Origin: Euleptes europaea
Taxonomy: Eukaryota > Chordata > Lepidosauria > Squamata > Sphaerodactylidae
Length of the DNA stretch: 64,000 bases
NCBI RefSeq assembly: GCF_029931775.1
Contig: NC_079316.1
Span: forward strand, 62,374,064-62,438,063
Reading direction: 5' to 3'
Positions 39,201 through 47,585 of this stretch are shown piece after piece (position 1 is the first letter of the stretch; each line of letters opens with the position of its first letter). The position numbers and the translations under genes were made by a program. The notes under the pieces are model-generated. The model was given only the letters and a program-made list of their open reading frames with translations, did no database searches and was not told the DNA's origin.

Positions 39201-42200
39201 GAGAGAGCGAGAGAGCGGGCGAGTGGGCGTGCTGTCTCTCCCCCCCCCCCGCCATGGAGAATGGCCGGGTCCCCCTTTCCCTTGCCCTCAATAGTTGGGA
39301 GGCTAAAGCCTCCCCTCCCCTCTAGCCGCACGATTGCTGGGCGGGCAGCTCGGCAGTTCCTGGCCCCCCGCCTATCAGCTGTTGGGCGGGGCGGGCTTCC
39401 TTTGGTAGACCTGGCCTCCGGCTGAGTCCCATTGGGAGGCCATGCCTACCCACTGGCTTTCTTGGTGGTAGACCTGGACTCCGAGGAGGGGGAAAAGTCC
39501 CCCTTCAGAGGCCAAGTCTACCAATTGGCTTCTATGGGCCTCCGGAGGCCAGGTCTACTGCCAAGAAAGCCAATGGGTAGACCTGGCCTCCCAATGGAAC
39601 TCAGCCGGAGGCCAGGTCCACCAATAGGCTTTTATGGCGGTAGACCAGGCTTCCAGATGAGGACTCCAGACGGGGAGGGGGAAATGGCAGGGACTTACAA
39701 TTTAATTTTTATCAATAAATAAGATCACTATTAAGTATGATATCAAGTTTTATTCAGTGTACCTATAGTTTAATTAAGACTTAAAACTTTAATTAAAGTT
39801 TATTAAGTTAATAAACAGTGTACCTACCTATATAGTTTAAGTTTAAGAAATTTGGCTCTCAAAAGAAATCTCAATCGTTGTACTGTTGATATTTGGCTCT
39901 TTTGACTAATGAGTTTGCTGACCCCTGGGATAGACCATTGCAGATGTATATTCCTGATGTGTTGTTGAAGATGTGTAATAGAACTCAGGAGCAAAGACAC
40001 CACCTCATAACAAGGTTCGTGAAGTCTAGTAGTCTGCAGTGAAACATTTCCTAAACATCCATGATGTTTCTTCGATCTGTTGTTTGGGGGAGGGGGAGAA
40101 ACTATTGAAGTAATGCTAGAACTTTCTTTGGAAACCTGTTGCCAGTTAGAAGTCCAGGCTTATTCAGAACTGAATCTGACTCGATTTCCAAAGTTGTTGT
40201 CTCTGGGCCAAAGCATGGAGTTACAAAATTATTTTTCCTTTCAATTGAAATTTTTAGGGACCTACTGACCCCATAGGGTTGCAGCTCTGGGTTGGGAAAT
40301 ACCTGGAGATTTTGGGGGTGGAGCCTGAGGAGGGCGGGGTTTGGAGAGGGGAGGGACTTCAATGTCATAGAGTCCAATTGCCAGAGCAGCCATTTTCTCC
40401 AGGGGAACTGATTTCTATCACCTGGAGATCAGTTGTAATAGCGGGAGATCTCCAGCTACCACCAGGAGGTTGGCAACCCTATGTCCCCATCTATTCTGTT
40501 AAATGGTCAGTGTTCTAGAAAGCCTTATGTCTGTTTCTCCCTCCCTAGGTTGCTCATCTCAGTCCCTGGATTTGGTGTTTACTTTAGATTCCTCAGCATC
40601 TGTTGGAAGAGAGAACTTTGTACAGCTGAAAAACTTTGTAAGTAGCCTCTCACTCCAGTTTGATATCAATCGGGATCTGACCCAAGTAGGCCTTGTTATC
40701 TATGGGAAAAGGCCCCACACCGCATTTGGCTTGGACACACACACGACGAATCCAACCCTTTTTGAAGCCATCAACCAAGCTACCTTTGTGGGTGGCTCAG
40801 CCTCTGTAGGCAGCTCTTTGCTGCATATTTATGAAGACGTCATGACCATCCAAAAAGGGGCGAGGCCTGGTGTGAAAAAGATTGTGGCGTTGATCTCCAG
40901 CGGGGCTGGAGTGGAGGATGCCCTAGTCCCAGCCCAGCAGCTGCGTAACAATGATATATCACTACTTGTCATTGGGATAGGGCATGTCCAAACAAGCTCA
41001 CTGCTGAGGATCGCAGGTTCTCACAATAATCTGCTACAGATTCCGTCTTATGAAAATCTAATGAAAAATGAAGACCAGATCATTGAAAGACTATGTGATG
41101 GTAAGATTTTTCTTTTAAACTCTCTGGGGGTGTTGGTATCTGATTACTGCAGTAAATGTGATGGGTAATTGATGCAGTTGCACTTGAGTCCTGTCTTAAT
41201 CAGTTATTAACTTGTAGTCAGTTGGCAACTCCCAAAAAATTTGAGTTAGGTGGCCAAGTGTAAAAGGGAGCAGGTGCCTTTAATGGTTGTGTGGAAGAGT
41301 GTATTCCATCAGTGCTACTTGACGTTCAGGGTGGGATAAAGCTGTATCTGCTGACCATCTCTCTTCTATGCAGCTACTAAAGGTGCATCATCTGATGCTA
41401 CTTCCTACAGTACGAGGAGATGTGTTGTTGGATGTGTTTTTGTTGAAGATGACAAGAAACAGGATTCAACTTTCAATTTTTATCCAGCTTTAACCACACT
41501 TACAAGTTATTCAAACCTTCTGAAAGTGCCTGAGAGCAAGGAATCCCAGTGAACTATTCCGTTCCTCAGATTAGTAATATACCATAAAGCTGACATAATT
41601 ATTTGAGGCTACAGGCCAAATGGCTTGACTGCTCTTTGAAGGGTTAATGTGTTCTGTTTACAAAAGAGAAACCCATAGGAATGAGCTGGTGGTCCTTAAA
41701 CTGATGTACTATAACAATGTATTTAATGCTTGGGAGGTATTGTACTGTCAATCCTCTCTAGCTATGTGTAGGAAAGAAGGACATGAAATCACATAAGTCC
41801 TGAGCTTTAGAACAGGAAAAATAATTGCTGGTTGAGGAGGTACGCTATAAATAAGGCACAAAGTAGCACACTGAGTTCCCTGACACAACACTGAAAAAAG
41901 TTATTTTCGTTGTATGTGTTCAAATTGGAAGGTTCTTTGAGGAAGATCTGATTTGTCATATGAATAAAACCCAGGGTAATGTTTCAAAGTCATTGTAATC
42001 TTAACCATGTATACTCAGAAGTCTCAATAAGTTTGGTTAGTAGTGAAGCACTATTATATCAGAATCTGGAACAAGTCTAACCCATGCTTTAATTGTGGCT
42101 CACATTGTCTTCTCCCCTCCTCTGAAAGCTGACTGAATAGCCATGAATAGGGTTGCCAGGTCTCTCTTCGCCACTGGCAGGGTTTTTTTGGGCATAGCCT

Positions 42201-43862
42201 GAGGAGGGCAGGGTTTGGGGAGGGATTTCAATGCCATAGAGTCCAATTGCCAAAGCGGCCATTTTCTCCAGGTGAACTGACCTCTATCAGCTGGAGATCA
42301 GCTGTAATAGCAGGAGATTTCCAGCTAGTACCTGGAGGTTGGCAACCCTAGCCATGAAAGACTTCGGTGGGCCTCATCAAACATAGCTGTTTGAACTAAA
42401 GGTTTTCTTAATAAAACCAAGCTTTACCTTGAATGCCTCCCCTATTTCCTCCAAGCAGTTTCTGCCATATAAGGAGAGATGTTCATGGACTTCTGCTTCT
42501 CCACAATAATAAAATGGCCATCCCTGTAGCATTAGGAAGAACGAGACTGGTTTAGATTTGTAGCTTGACAGTCAGTGTGGATTGCTGAGCTGTTTGTGTT
42601 CTGTCTCTTTCAGAGGCTAAGATGCCAGCGAGCCTCTGCAAACCCAACCCCTGCATGAATGGTGGAATCTGCATTCCTGGAAATGGCAGCTACCAGTGTC
42701 AATGCCAAGGCTGGGAAGGACCTCACTGTGAAACGAGTAAGGCTCTTGGGGGAGTAACCAAAAGGCGTTTTTCGTAGCTTGCTTCCACAAGGTGTTTTGG
42801 GTCTCAAACTGGAGTGGTGGTAGAGCATCCACATGATATGTCCCCCAGTCGTTCCCCAGTTGTTCACTTCCACTGTTTTCCCCACTTTATTCCATTTCTT
42901 CCAACCCCTGCGTTGGTTTGATCATTCCAACAAGATCGTTCCAACAAGATCGTGGTCAAAACAGGTTTGTCGCCATGTCAACAAAAAGGTGAGGGGTTTG
43001 GAACCTCCCCATTCACATCACTGCCACCACCGCCCGTGTCGCCGACAGGCTTTTTGCTGTTTTTTTTGTTTTTTAAAAAACAGTGGTAACTCTTTATAAA
43101 CTGGTACTAATTTATTTAGAGCTGTCCCGCAGTGTGGGGTTGGGTGCAATGGTGGGTGCCAGGGAAAAGAGAGGGAGGGCACAGAGAATTTTACCATGTG
43201 GAAGCTGAAATGTTCCCAGACGTTTTCCCCTGCCACACTGCTCAAAGGCTTTTTGAGGCTTATTACCATTTATCTGTTTTAAATCTTAATGGAAATGTTC
43301 TGTATGGAGGAAAGAACAAAGGGGGGGGCACAAGTCACCTGGAGTCGCCATGGAAAATGTGTGGCAGGGAACAATTCAAAAAGGAGGCAAGTGTACAGAA
43401 AACTGCCTGCGCTTTCACAGCAGCATTAAAAGCAGTAAAGAGAATCCTCACCATGAGGACACAGCATAACACTAACAAAAACAAACAAACAAAAATCCCC
43501 TGAGTAGTGTAGGTGTAGGTTTATTGTACACGGCCATAGGCCTTTACAATCTAAAACATTACAAGTAGTGTAGGTAAAACATATTCTTCTGATCTGTGCA
43601 AAGTTCTCAGTGGATTCGAGATAACAATGTACAATTTGCTCTGACAATAAGATATTTCATTGGCTATGAAAGACCAAGCATGGATTGTTGCCTTGATAAA
43701 CAATAATCCTCTTTATGTTTTATTATAGGAATTCAGAGGGGTGACACTTCTCAAACATGGCTGCATTCAGGAAGACTCCGTGCTCAGCAAAACCATTATG
43801 GTGGGCAGCAGCTATACAGAACTCACCAACGTTCAAAAAGGCACATACAACAGACTCGCTGA
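14359..43862 (+). CDS. VWA2: VWA2 (AMACO), complete coding sequence in 13 exons
   Basis: Secreted von Willebrand factor A domain protein of basement membranes, linked to the Fraser complex (family knowledge). Exons: 14359-14410, 16046-16120, 18433-18566, 20860-20969, 27424-27618, 28076-28209, 33007-33139, 36663-36718, 37332-37439, 38419-38997, 40549-41100, 42614-42736 and 43729-43862. All junctions are GT-AG with matching phases. The total is 2385 nt, 794 residues plus stop, against 755 in human as I recall it. Order: signal peptide ([17 protein letters not shown]), VWA1 with DGSYS and LTDGRS, Cys-rich linker, EGF1, VWA2 with DSSSS and LTDSNA, VWA3 with DSSAS, EGF2 and a basic tail. VWA1 and VWA2 keep the metal-site residues; VWA3 lacks the usual threonine and TD motif. 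The ATG is chosen because it opens a signal peptide, has A at -3, and lies 11 bases after an acceptor, which implies an upstream non-coding exon. Confidence 0.96.
15023..15166 (-). mobile_element. CR1/L3-like LINE 3' end
   Basis: It starts with CATAAGAGCATAAGAA (3'-end repeats, reversed) and closely matches 1798-1945. Inserted antisense in VWA2 intron 1. Confidence 0.7.
15416..15758. mobile_element. Tigger/pogo-like MITE
   Basis: The left end cacgttgagtatcccttatc and the right end, read in reverse (caggttgaggatccctttt), are terminal inverted repeats of about 21 bp. TA dinucleotides at 15414-15415 and 15759-15760 fit a Tc1/mariner target duplication. 343 bp, non-coding. The family call is from memory of the TTGAGTATCCCTTATCC end. 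Confidence 0.68.
16046..16120 (+). CDS. VWA2: VWA2 coding exon 2: N-terminal linker
   Basis: 75 nt, phase 1 to 1, between cctgcag and gtaagt. It encodes [20 protein letters not shown] and then SAAGQ, which aligns with the human linker (LPLQEVHVSKETIGKISAAS, from memory) just before VWA1. Confidence 0.92.
17373..17581. mobile_element. hAT-type MITE, family A (copy 1)
   Basis: The ends tagggttgcca and tggcaaccta-type inverted repeats enclose about 209 bp. It is flanked by gctagcat and gctagcgt, an 8-bp target duplication with one difference. Intron 2 of VWA2. Confidence 0.82.
18433..18566 (+). CDS. VWA2: VWA2 coding exon 3: start of VWA1 with MIDAS
   Basis: It encodes [20 protein letters not shown] and on to DISPEK. 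DGSYS is the first metal-ion-dependent adhesion site loop. The exon leaves in phase 0 at gtgagt. Confidence 0.96.
18807..19024 (+). mobile_element. tRNA-derived SINE
   Basis: The tRNA-like head (gtggttaagagcagcgg, B box ggtttgggtcc) is followed by the tail cttgaaaaccctacagggtc and gccataagtcat, ending in a CA repeat. The same tail ends the 5S-derived SINE at 20977. Intron 3 of VWA2. Confidence 0.72.
19765..19815 (-). mobile_element. Fragment of tRNA-derived SINE (as at 48308)
   Basis: It shares aaaggtcccctgtgcaagca and ttcctgacccatgggg with the longer copy at 48308-48592. Only the 3' portion is present. Confidence 0.6.
20081..20273. mobile_element. hAT-type MITE, family A (copy 2)
   Basis: Terminal tagggttgcc/ggcaaccta ends with a perfect 8-bp target duplication, TCAAACGC, at 20073-20080 and 20274-20281. 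193 bp, reverse orientation relative to copy 1. Confidence 0.88.
20860..20969 (+). CDS. VWA2: VWA2 coding exon 4: VWA1 middle
   Basis: It encodes [20 protein letters not shown] through KKIMF and ends in phase 2 at gtaaga. A 5S-derived SINE begins only a few bases beyond this donor. Confidence 0.95.
20977..21160 (+). mobile_element. 5S rRNA-derived SINE
   Basis: The head resembles 5S rRNA (cctgagctggatggccc, then tacttgagtgggagaccacc). It is followed by a body (gaggcaggcaatggcaaacc) and the shared SINE tail (ccttgaaaaccctatggggt and cgccataagtcagctgc). It begins about 7 bases after the VWA2 exon 4 donor. Confidence 0.75.
22551..22567. repeat. Poly(A) tract
   Basis: A run of 17 A in intron 4 of VWA2; possibly the tail of an eroded retroposon. 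Confidence 0.6.
23597..23805. mobile_element. hAT-type MITE, family A (copy 3)
   Basis: Full-length copy with ctagggttgccaacctccag at the left and ctggcaaccctagtaa at the right. The flanks do not give a clear direct 8-bp duplication; instead the inverted repeat seems to extend outward (ttacta/tagtaa). Confidence 0.78.
25413..25510. repeat. Interspersed repeat 3'-end-like fragment
   Basis: TTTATTGATTTACTTACTTC is followed by accacctttc-type sequence and caataaaacag, resembling squamate SINE 3' regions. Weak assignment. Confidence 0.35.
25640..26105. repeat. Degraded interspersed repeat, family not named
   Basis: The block around gcaccttgaactgaaccca and aactaattggtaacca resembles a widespread lizard repeat I recognise by sequence but cannot name. 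The minus-strand open frame across it (25632-26099) is a by-product. Confidence 0.4.
26354..26553. mobile_element. hAT-type MITE, family A (copy 4)
   Basis: The left end is eroded (tagctcagg) but the body and right end (ttggcaaccctg) are clear. A perfect 8-bp target duplication, TTGAAACC, lies at 26346-26353 and 26554-26561. Intron 4 of VWA2. Confidence 0.85.
27176..27207. repeat. (TC)n microsatellite
   Basis: A pure CT dinucleotide run in VWA2 intron 4, about 220 bases before exon 5. Confidence 0.9.
27424..27618 (+). CDS. VWA2: VWA2 coding exon 5: VWA1 with T and D of the metal site
   Basis: It encodes [13 protein letters not shown] and later [13 protein letters not shown], supplying the threonine and aspartate of the adhesion site, then FAVGISFPR. 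Phase 2 in and out. Confidence 0.96.
28076..28209 (+). CDS. VWA2: VWA2 coding exon 6: VWA1 end
   Basis: It encodes [20 protein letters not shown] through SAICNAAFP and closes the first A domain. [11 protein letters not shown] is identical to human as I remember it. It ends in phase 1 at gtaagc. Confidence 0.95.
28684..28867. mobile_element. hAT-type MITE, family A (copy 5)
   Basis: The ends are tagggttgcc and ggcatccta-like, flanked by gtattaca and gtgttaca (8 bp, one difference). Intron 6 of VWA2, just upstream of the L1 insertion. Confidence 0.82.
28928..30124 (-). mobile_element. 5'-truncated L1 LINE with open ORF2 C-terminus
   Basis: Minus-strand open frame 30094-29189 encodes 301 residues of an L1-type ORF2 C-terminus, with the zinc-knuckle-like pattern C-x2-C-x8-H-x4-C ([18 protein letters not shown]) and upstream [17 protein letters not shown]. 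The T-rich left end is the reversed A-rich tail. A perfect 15-bp duplication, caggatagcacttta, lies at 28913-28927 and 30125-30139. The insertion has lost the reverse transcriptase and everything 5' of it. The uninterrupted frame suggests it is fairly recent. It lies antisense in VWA2 intron 6. Confidence 0.9.
30964..31723. repeat. Three-copy 262-bp GC-rich tandem array
   Basis: Unit starts are at 30964, 31226 and 31488, an exact 262-bp period with only scattered differences. Each unit holds a palindromic TATA-like box (cctttataaagg). The third unit departs from the others near 31723 and runs on into single-copy GC-rich sequence. Each unit boundary contains ACCACTGTA, the same string as the flanking host sequence. 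Confidence 0.92.
30964..32288. mobile_element. GC-rich insertion with LTR-like ends, family not determined
   Basis: The element starts TGTAGGAGCC, ends TCTCGGGACA, and is flanked by ACCAC on both sides (30959-30963, 32289-32293). TG...CA ends with a 5-bp duplication fit a solo LTR-type element. The flanks also allow a longer shared string, ACCACTGTA, so an 8- or 9-bp duplication from another class is not excluded. Contents: a three-fold 262-bp array at the left, TATA-like cctttataaagg boxes, a very CpG-rich right half, and a strong donor motif at 32161. No capsid, polymerase or envelope reading frame is recognised. It is younger than the CR1 copy it split. Confidence 0.5.
33007..33139 (+). 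CDS. VWA2: VWA2 coding exon 7: cysteine-rich linker
   Basis: It encodes [20 protein letters not shown] and on to SLCPFY. Cysteine spacing matches the Cys-rich segment between VWA1 and EGF1 in AMACO. It ends in phase 2 at gtgagt. Confidence 0.92.
33500..34470 (+). mobile_element. Old, degraded CR1/L3-type LINE ORF2
   Basis: Translations in changing frames give LINE motifs: [20 protein letters not shown] and [14 protein letters not shown] (region before the reverse transcriptase), then [14 protein letters not shown] (reverse transcriptase start). Stops and frame changes are frequent, so it is old. Intron 7 of VWA2. Confidence 0.6.
34473..34672 (+). mobile_element. CR1/L3-like LINE 3' end
   Basis: It begins with ggctattagccattatagct and ends with tggtctgatccagcatgact and ttacattctt, the plus-strand 3' end of the family also seen at 45687. 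It may belong to the degraded LINE just upstream. Confidence 0.65.
36663..36718 (+). CDS. VWA2: VWA2 coding exon 8: end of cysteine-rich linker
   Basis: A 56-nt exon encoding [19 protein letters not shown], aligned with human VFLTHPATCYRTTCPG. Phase 2 to phase 1. Confidence 0.92.
37332..37439 (+). CDS. VWA2: VWA2 coding exon 9: EGF-like domain 1
   Basis: One phase 1-1 exon holds the whole EGF module with six cysteines, from [14 protein letters not shown] to GFGGDVNC. It carries the O-glucose consensus CxSxPC (CGSHPC) and the O-fucose consensus (CQNGGTC). Confidence 0.95.
38419..38997 (+). CDS. VWA2: VWA2 coding exon 10: second VWA domain
   Basis: A single 579-nt phase 1-1 exon encodes the entire domain, opening [20 protein letters not shown]. 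The metal site is complete: [12 protein letters not shown] and LTDSNA. It ends at SIDRQ before gtaagg. Confidence 0.97.
39064..39927. mobile_element. Non-autonomous hAT element, 864 bp
   Basis: The ends are caggggtctcaaaactgcgg and gagtttgctgacccctg (inverted). A perfect 8-bp target duplication, GGATAGAC, lies at 39056-39063 and 39928-39935. The interior has a GC-rich part, an imperfect 73-bp inverted repeat (39403-39475 and 39551-39623) and an AT-rich right end (gatatttggctcttttgact). No transposase. It lies 66 bp after VWA2 exon 10. Confidence 0.9.
40274..40481. mobile_element. hAT-type MITE, family A (copy 6)
   Basis: The body and ends match the other copies. It is flanked by tgacccca and tgtcccca (8 bp, one difference). 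It ends only 67 bp before VWA2 exon 11. Confidence 0.82.
40549..41100 (+). CDS. VWA2: VWA2 coding exon 11: third VWA domain
   Basis: A single 552-nt phase 1-1 exon encodes the third A domain, opening [25 protein letters not shown] is kept, but the threonine position reads GGSASVG and the TD position reads ISSGAG. The metal site is therefore probably incomplete, as in human. Confidence 0.97.
42148..42350. mobile_element. hAT-type MITE, family A (copy 7)
   Basis: A clean copy with a perfect 8-bp target duplication, GCCATGAA, at 42140-42147 and 42351-42358. Intron 11 of VWA2. Confidence 0.88.
42614..42736 (+). CDS. VWA2: VWA2 coding exon 12: EGF-like domain 2
   Basis: A phase 1-1 exon encoding [20 protein letters not shown] to GPHCETR. 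It has six EGF cysteines. Unlike EGF1 it lacks the O-glucose and O-fucose consensus; NGS offers an N-glycan site. Confidence 0.95.
43729..43862 (+). CDS. VWA2: VWA2 coding exon 13: basic C-terminal tail and stop
   Basis: After tattatag the exon encodes [20 protein letters not shown] and then a Gln/His/Arg-rich stretch to QQTR, ending at TGA (43860-43862). The tail is 43 residues beyond the junction arginine, longer than the few residues that follow EGF2 in human. It also contains an RGD tripeptide. No canonical AATAAA lies close downstream. Confidence 0.85.
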
Positions 43863-44230
43863 GGAGGTCAGAGAATGACTTCTACCTTCAGCTACTGAAA
43901 ACATTTGTATGGAGGCACTAAGATCTAGGCAATCCTTGCAAGCAATAATGCTGATTCAAAGCACAAGATGTTTGCGCGGGATCACATCTGTTACACGAGA
44001 TGAAATTTGCAATGGCTAGCATTTTTTATGTTAAATATTTATTATTGATGTACTGACTTTCATAATAAGATCGGTATCTCTTCTACACATTGAGCTTTAT
44101 AGCTCTGAATATTTTGTTTTTCATATCTGACTGAAAAATTTAGAGGACTTTAAGTTGGATCAAACCATCAAAAGTAATACGTAATACACAGAATTTATAT
44201 AGCATGTTCAAAGGGGTTCAGACACAGTAT

Positions 44231-44535
44231 GAAGAAGAAGAGTTAGTTTTTATATGCGCCGACTTTCTCTACCACTTAAGGGAAACTCAAACTGGCTTAC
44301 AAGCACCTTCCCTTCCCCTCCCCACAACAGACACCCTGTGAGGTAGGTGGGGCTGAGAGAGTGTGACTGGCCCAGGGTCACCCAGCTGGCTTCATGTGTA
44401 GGAGTGGGGAAACAAATCCACTTCACCAGATTAGCCTCTGCCGCTCATGTGGAGGAGTGGGGAATCAAACCTGGTTCTCCAGATCAGACTCACCGCTCCA
44501 AACCACCACTCTTAACCACTACACCACGCTGGCTG
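44231..44535 (-). mobile_element. tRNA-derived SINE, reverse orientation
   Basis: Reversed, the right end is the tRNA-like head (agcgtggtgtagtggttaag) with B-box-like sequence. The body carries tcctcacagggtgtctgttg-type sequence and the left end matches the 3' region. It lies just beyond the VWA2 3' end. Confidence 0.68.
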
Positions 44536-45114
44536 TCATGAGAGACCATGGTTTATTTTAGTTTGCATGCAAGCTGAATTCTAGTTTCATAGTCATTTAA
44601 GTGGCTTTATCACCTGCACTCTGAGATCTGGCTGCCATCCCAGCCTGCATTGTGGTGAGGGTAGTGCTGGCCAACAAGTTAGGAGGTCCACATTTGTATG
44701 TCTCACAAAGCCATGGTTAAGACTATGGTTACCAAATCAATGTCAAGCCATGGTTTCACATCCATAGTTAGTGGAAATTCTTCCCTTTGGGCAAGCACAC
44801 TATTTATAGTTTAATTACACTGATGGACAATCTTCATTCACAGTTGGACAAGGGACAGTCATCCCTGTTGATATTGCCAGAGCTTATCAGCAAGGTTTTC
44901 ATGCAGTTGACTCCATCCTTATTCAACAGTTGGAAATATGGAGTTGGTGTTAGAAGCTGTTCACTAGTTTTAGGTTTTCTTGTCTGATCAGACTCAAAGA
45001 GTTTCCACCAGATGAGTGAAATAAACCGGTTGGGATCTGCCTTGTGGAGTGCCTCAGGATTGCATTGCTCTTCAGTATTTCTATGAGACTGCTGAATGAG
45101 ACCTAGCTCTGTGT

Positions 45115-45510
45115 CTCATTATCTAAGCCTCCACATGCCTCTAGTTCAACTCTTCAAGCTGGGAAGGCTGATAGTTTAGAGGGATTGGATCCACTTCTGG
45201 CGGATGGAGTGGAGTTGGCATTTGCAAAGCAGGTTAAGAGCTTGGCGGGTGCTCACGGACCTAGCCTTGCTGTTTGAAAAGCAAGCCAGTGTGGTGGGCG
45301 AGAGTGAGGTGCATTTGGCTAAGCAGGTGTTTCCTTTCAGCTGATCTGGCCACACTGATTCATGCTTTGGTAACCTTGCAATTGGATTACTGTAACAAGA
45401 TCTATGTTGGGTTGCCCCTAAAAAACCCCCAGAAACTGCAGCTGTCTCAGAATGTGGCAGCCCAATTGTTGTCAGGGGCTAGCCAATAGGGACGTATCTT
45501 GCCCATCTTT
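45115..45510 (+). mobile_element. L2/CR1-type LINE ORF2 fragment
   Basis: It translates to DLATLIHALVTLQLDYCNKI and YVGLPLKNPQKLQLSQNVAA, the conserved LDYCN...LQ..QN.AA block after the reverse transcriptase in L2-like LINEs. Fragment only, degraded on both sides. Confidence 0.65.
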
Positions 45511-45686
45511 AAAAAAACTACATTCGCTGACACTTTGAGCTTTTCCACATGGTTTTCCCCCCATCGATTCTGGCCCCATTCTGCTTTGGTTTATACCCTG
45601 ATTTCCACACGTTTTTGTACCTTTAGTTTTCACTTCTTTTTCCCCCACTAGGTTTTTCCTGTTCCTTTGAGACCACTTTTACTGCA

Positions 45687-45815
45687 GGCAAGATAATGCT
45701 GCTGCAGTTGTCTTGTTTGTGGGCATCCTAGAGGCACCTGGTTGGCCACTGTGTGAACAGACTGCTGGACCTGATGCACCTTGGTCTGATCCAGCATGGC
45801 CTTTCATATGTTCTT
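45687..45815 (+). mobile_element. CR1/L3-like LINE 3' end
   Basis: It reads ctggttggccactgtgtgaa, then tctgatccagcatggccttt and catatgttcttt, the sense orientation of the element at 1798-2031. Confidence 0.7.
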
Positions 45816-47460
45816 TGTCTTTTTCTGGAAGCTGATTTTGAGTTGGCTTGTACCTTGTGCATAATGTTTCTGTCGGTTTTCTTTGCCCTGCCCACTCCAC
45901 CCACCTCCAGCACATGTTTTGATGAGTGGATTTTCATCGTCATCAAACCACTCCCTTTCCTCTCCTCCCCACCCTGAAGATGAGTGGTTTCATTTTTGTT
46001 TTTTACAGGCCATTGTAATGATAGTTTAATTAGCACATATCCTATATGAGTGACTTCATAGATCACTTGTAACTGACATTGATCAGGTTAACAAGCTATA
46101 TATCCTGATTGGCTTATTGCTTGCAGGTATAAGGATTCCAGTGTACACCATAGCCTTGTTTCCCACGCATACAAGCACCTCTCCTTACATTTCAGTGGAA
46201 GAGGCCATTCCAGATATACACGTTTTGCTTCTCTCCTCACCCCCTGAAACAAATAGGACCATCTGCTCTTGCATCACCTCTAGAAAGAGCTCAATGGTCC
46301 AATGTGTGAACTTCATCCTCATTTTAAATTTCTGGCTTTCACAGAATCCCTGAACCCACAGAGCAATAACTTTCTGTCTTGGTCATTTAAAGGCCTAAAA
46401 TTTGAGGCTAGACTCTGATCTATGATGTACCTTCTGTTCCAAACACAGCAGAGAGGATGATTGACTACCACAGTATGAATGGCATTGAATGGATGCACTG
46501 CAGGCCACCTTTCAGCTGTACAAACTATCCTGGCTTTTTGGATCTCATTTTCATCCTTTATTGAGATCTTGTTCAGACGTAGCAAACGAACCACAATTTG
46601 TTCATGACCGTGCCCGAAATCCTCTGGCTCAGGCACATCCTCCTCCTCTCGTTCTTTCACATCCTGCACGCAGATTAAAAACTTTCTGGTCTAGGAAGTC
46701 GTCTAGCTAATCCCCAATTCGCTGTGACATCTAAATTTGGGTGCTCTGACTAACTCCAGTTTGCCCTTTGTGCTACTGCCTCTCGTCATATTCTGTGGCA
46801 AGAGACTATAAGCTTACGATGCATTGTGTGATGAACTGGGAGGCAAAACAGGCATGACCCTTTCACTTCAGAAATTGCTGTCTTTGTACAACTTCTATCT
46901 GTGGTTCTGCAAGCAACTTGTTGGCTTCCTTTGTGCGTTTTTGGTAAAACATGATACCATACCATGCTCAGTTCTCTCTCCTGTATCAGTTCCCAGCTTC
47001 ATGCCTGTGTGTTTCTTATTAATTACAACCTCTGTGCGTGAGGGGAGAAGGCTGATGTTATTTAAAATGGATAAGTGGTGCAGTTCTCATGTGGCAATAT
47101 TTAATAAATATCTGGCTTTCTGTACCAGTTAGTTTGCAGTTCAGCTGTGCAGCAACACACACACAAAAAGACTTATAGATAATGCTAATAAATAACTGTA
47201 ACACTAGGAGGGGAGTTGAAGGATGAGAGAAAGCTGTTTGGTCCGAGGTATCAAACCGGCCTCCCTGAAACTATGCTCTCTCATTTGCCAAATAAGATTG
47301 TGTTATATTCAGCTGCACAGCAGCTAGGACCACAGCAATTCTGTCCAGTAACTTAAACATGAAGCTAGTTCGATTCTGTAGCATCCATGCGGCTGTAGCT
47401 ATGTATAAGGTATCTTGGCAACGAACACTCATGAAGCAGCTTGCCTTCAGGTTAGTGCCA
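45816..47460. other. VWA2-AFAP1L2 interval, no gene recognised
   Basis: AT-rich sequence with short open frames that lack domain signatures. I see no exon, RNA gene or named repeat in this stretch. Confidence 0.4.
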
Positions 47461-47464
47461 TTCA

Positions 47465-47585
47465 CTTTCACTAAGTGCACTTTGCAGCTGGATTTTACTG
47501 TATGTAATGGCAAAATCCATTTGCAAACAATTGCTGAAGTGCATCAACAGTGGATTGAAAGTGCATTATTCAGCATGTGTGAAAG
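47465..47585. repeat. Palindromic repeat, family B (half copy)
   Basis: It contains aagtgcactttgcagctgga, aatggcaaaatccatttgca and attgaaagtgcattattcag. Similar motifs recur at 63805-63960 with both inverted arms, so this looks like a partial copy of a fold-back element. Confidence 0.55.
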
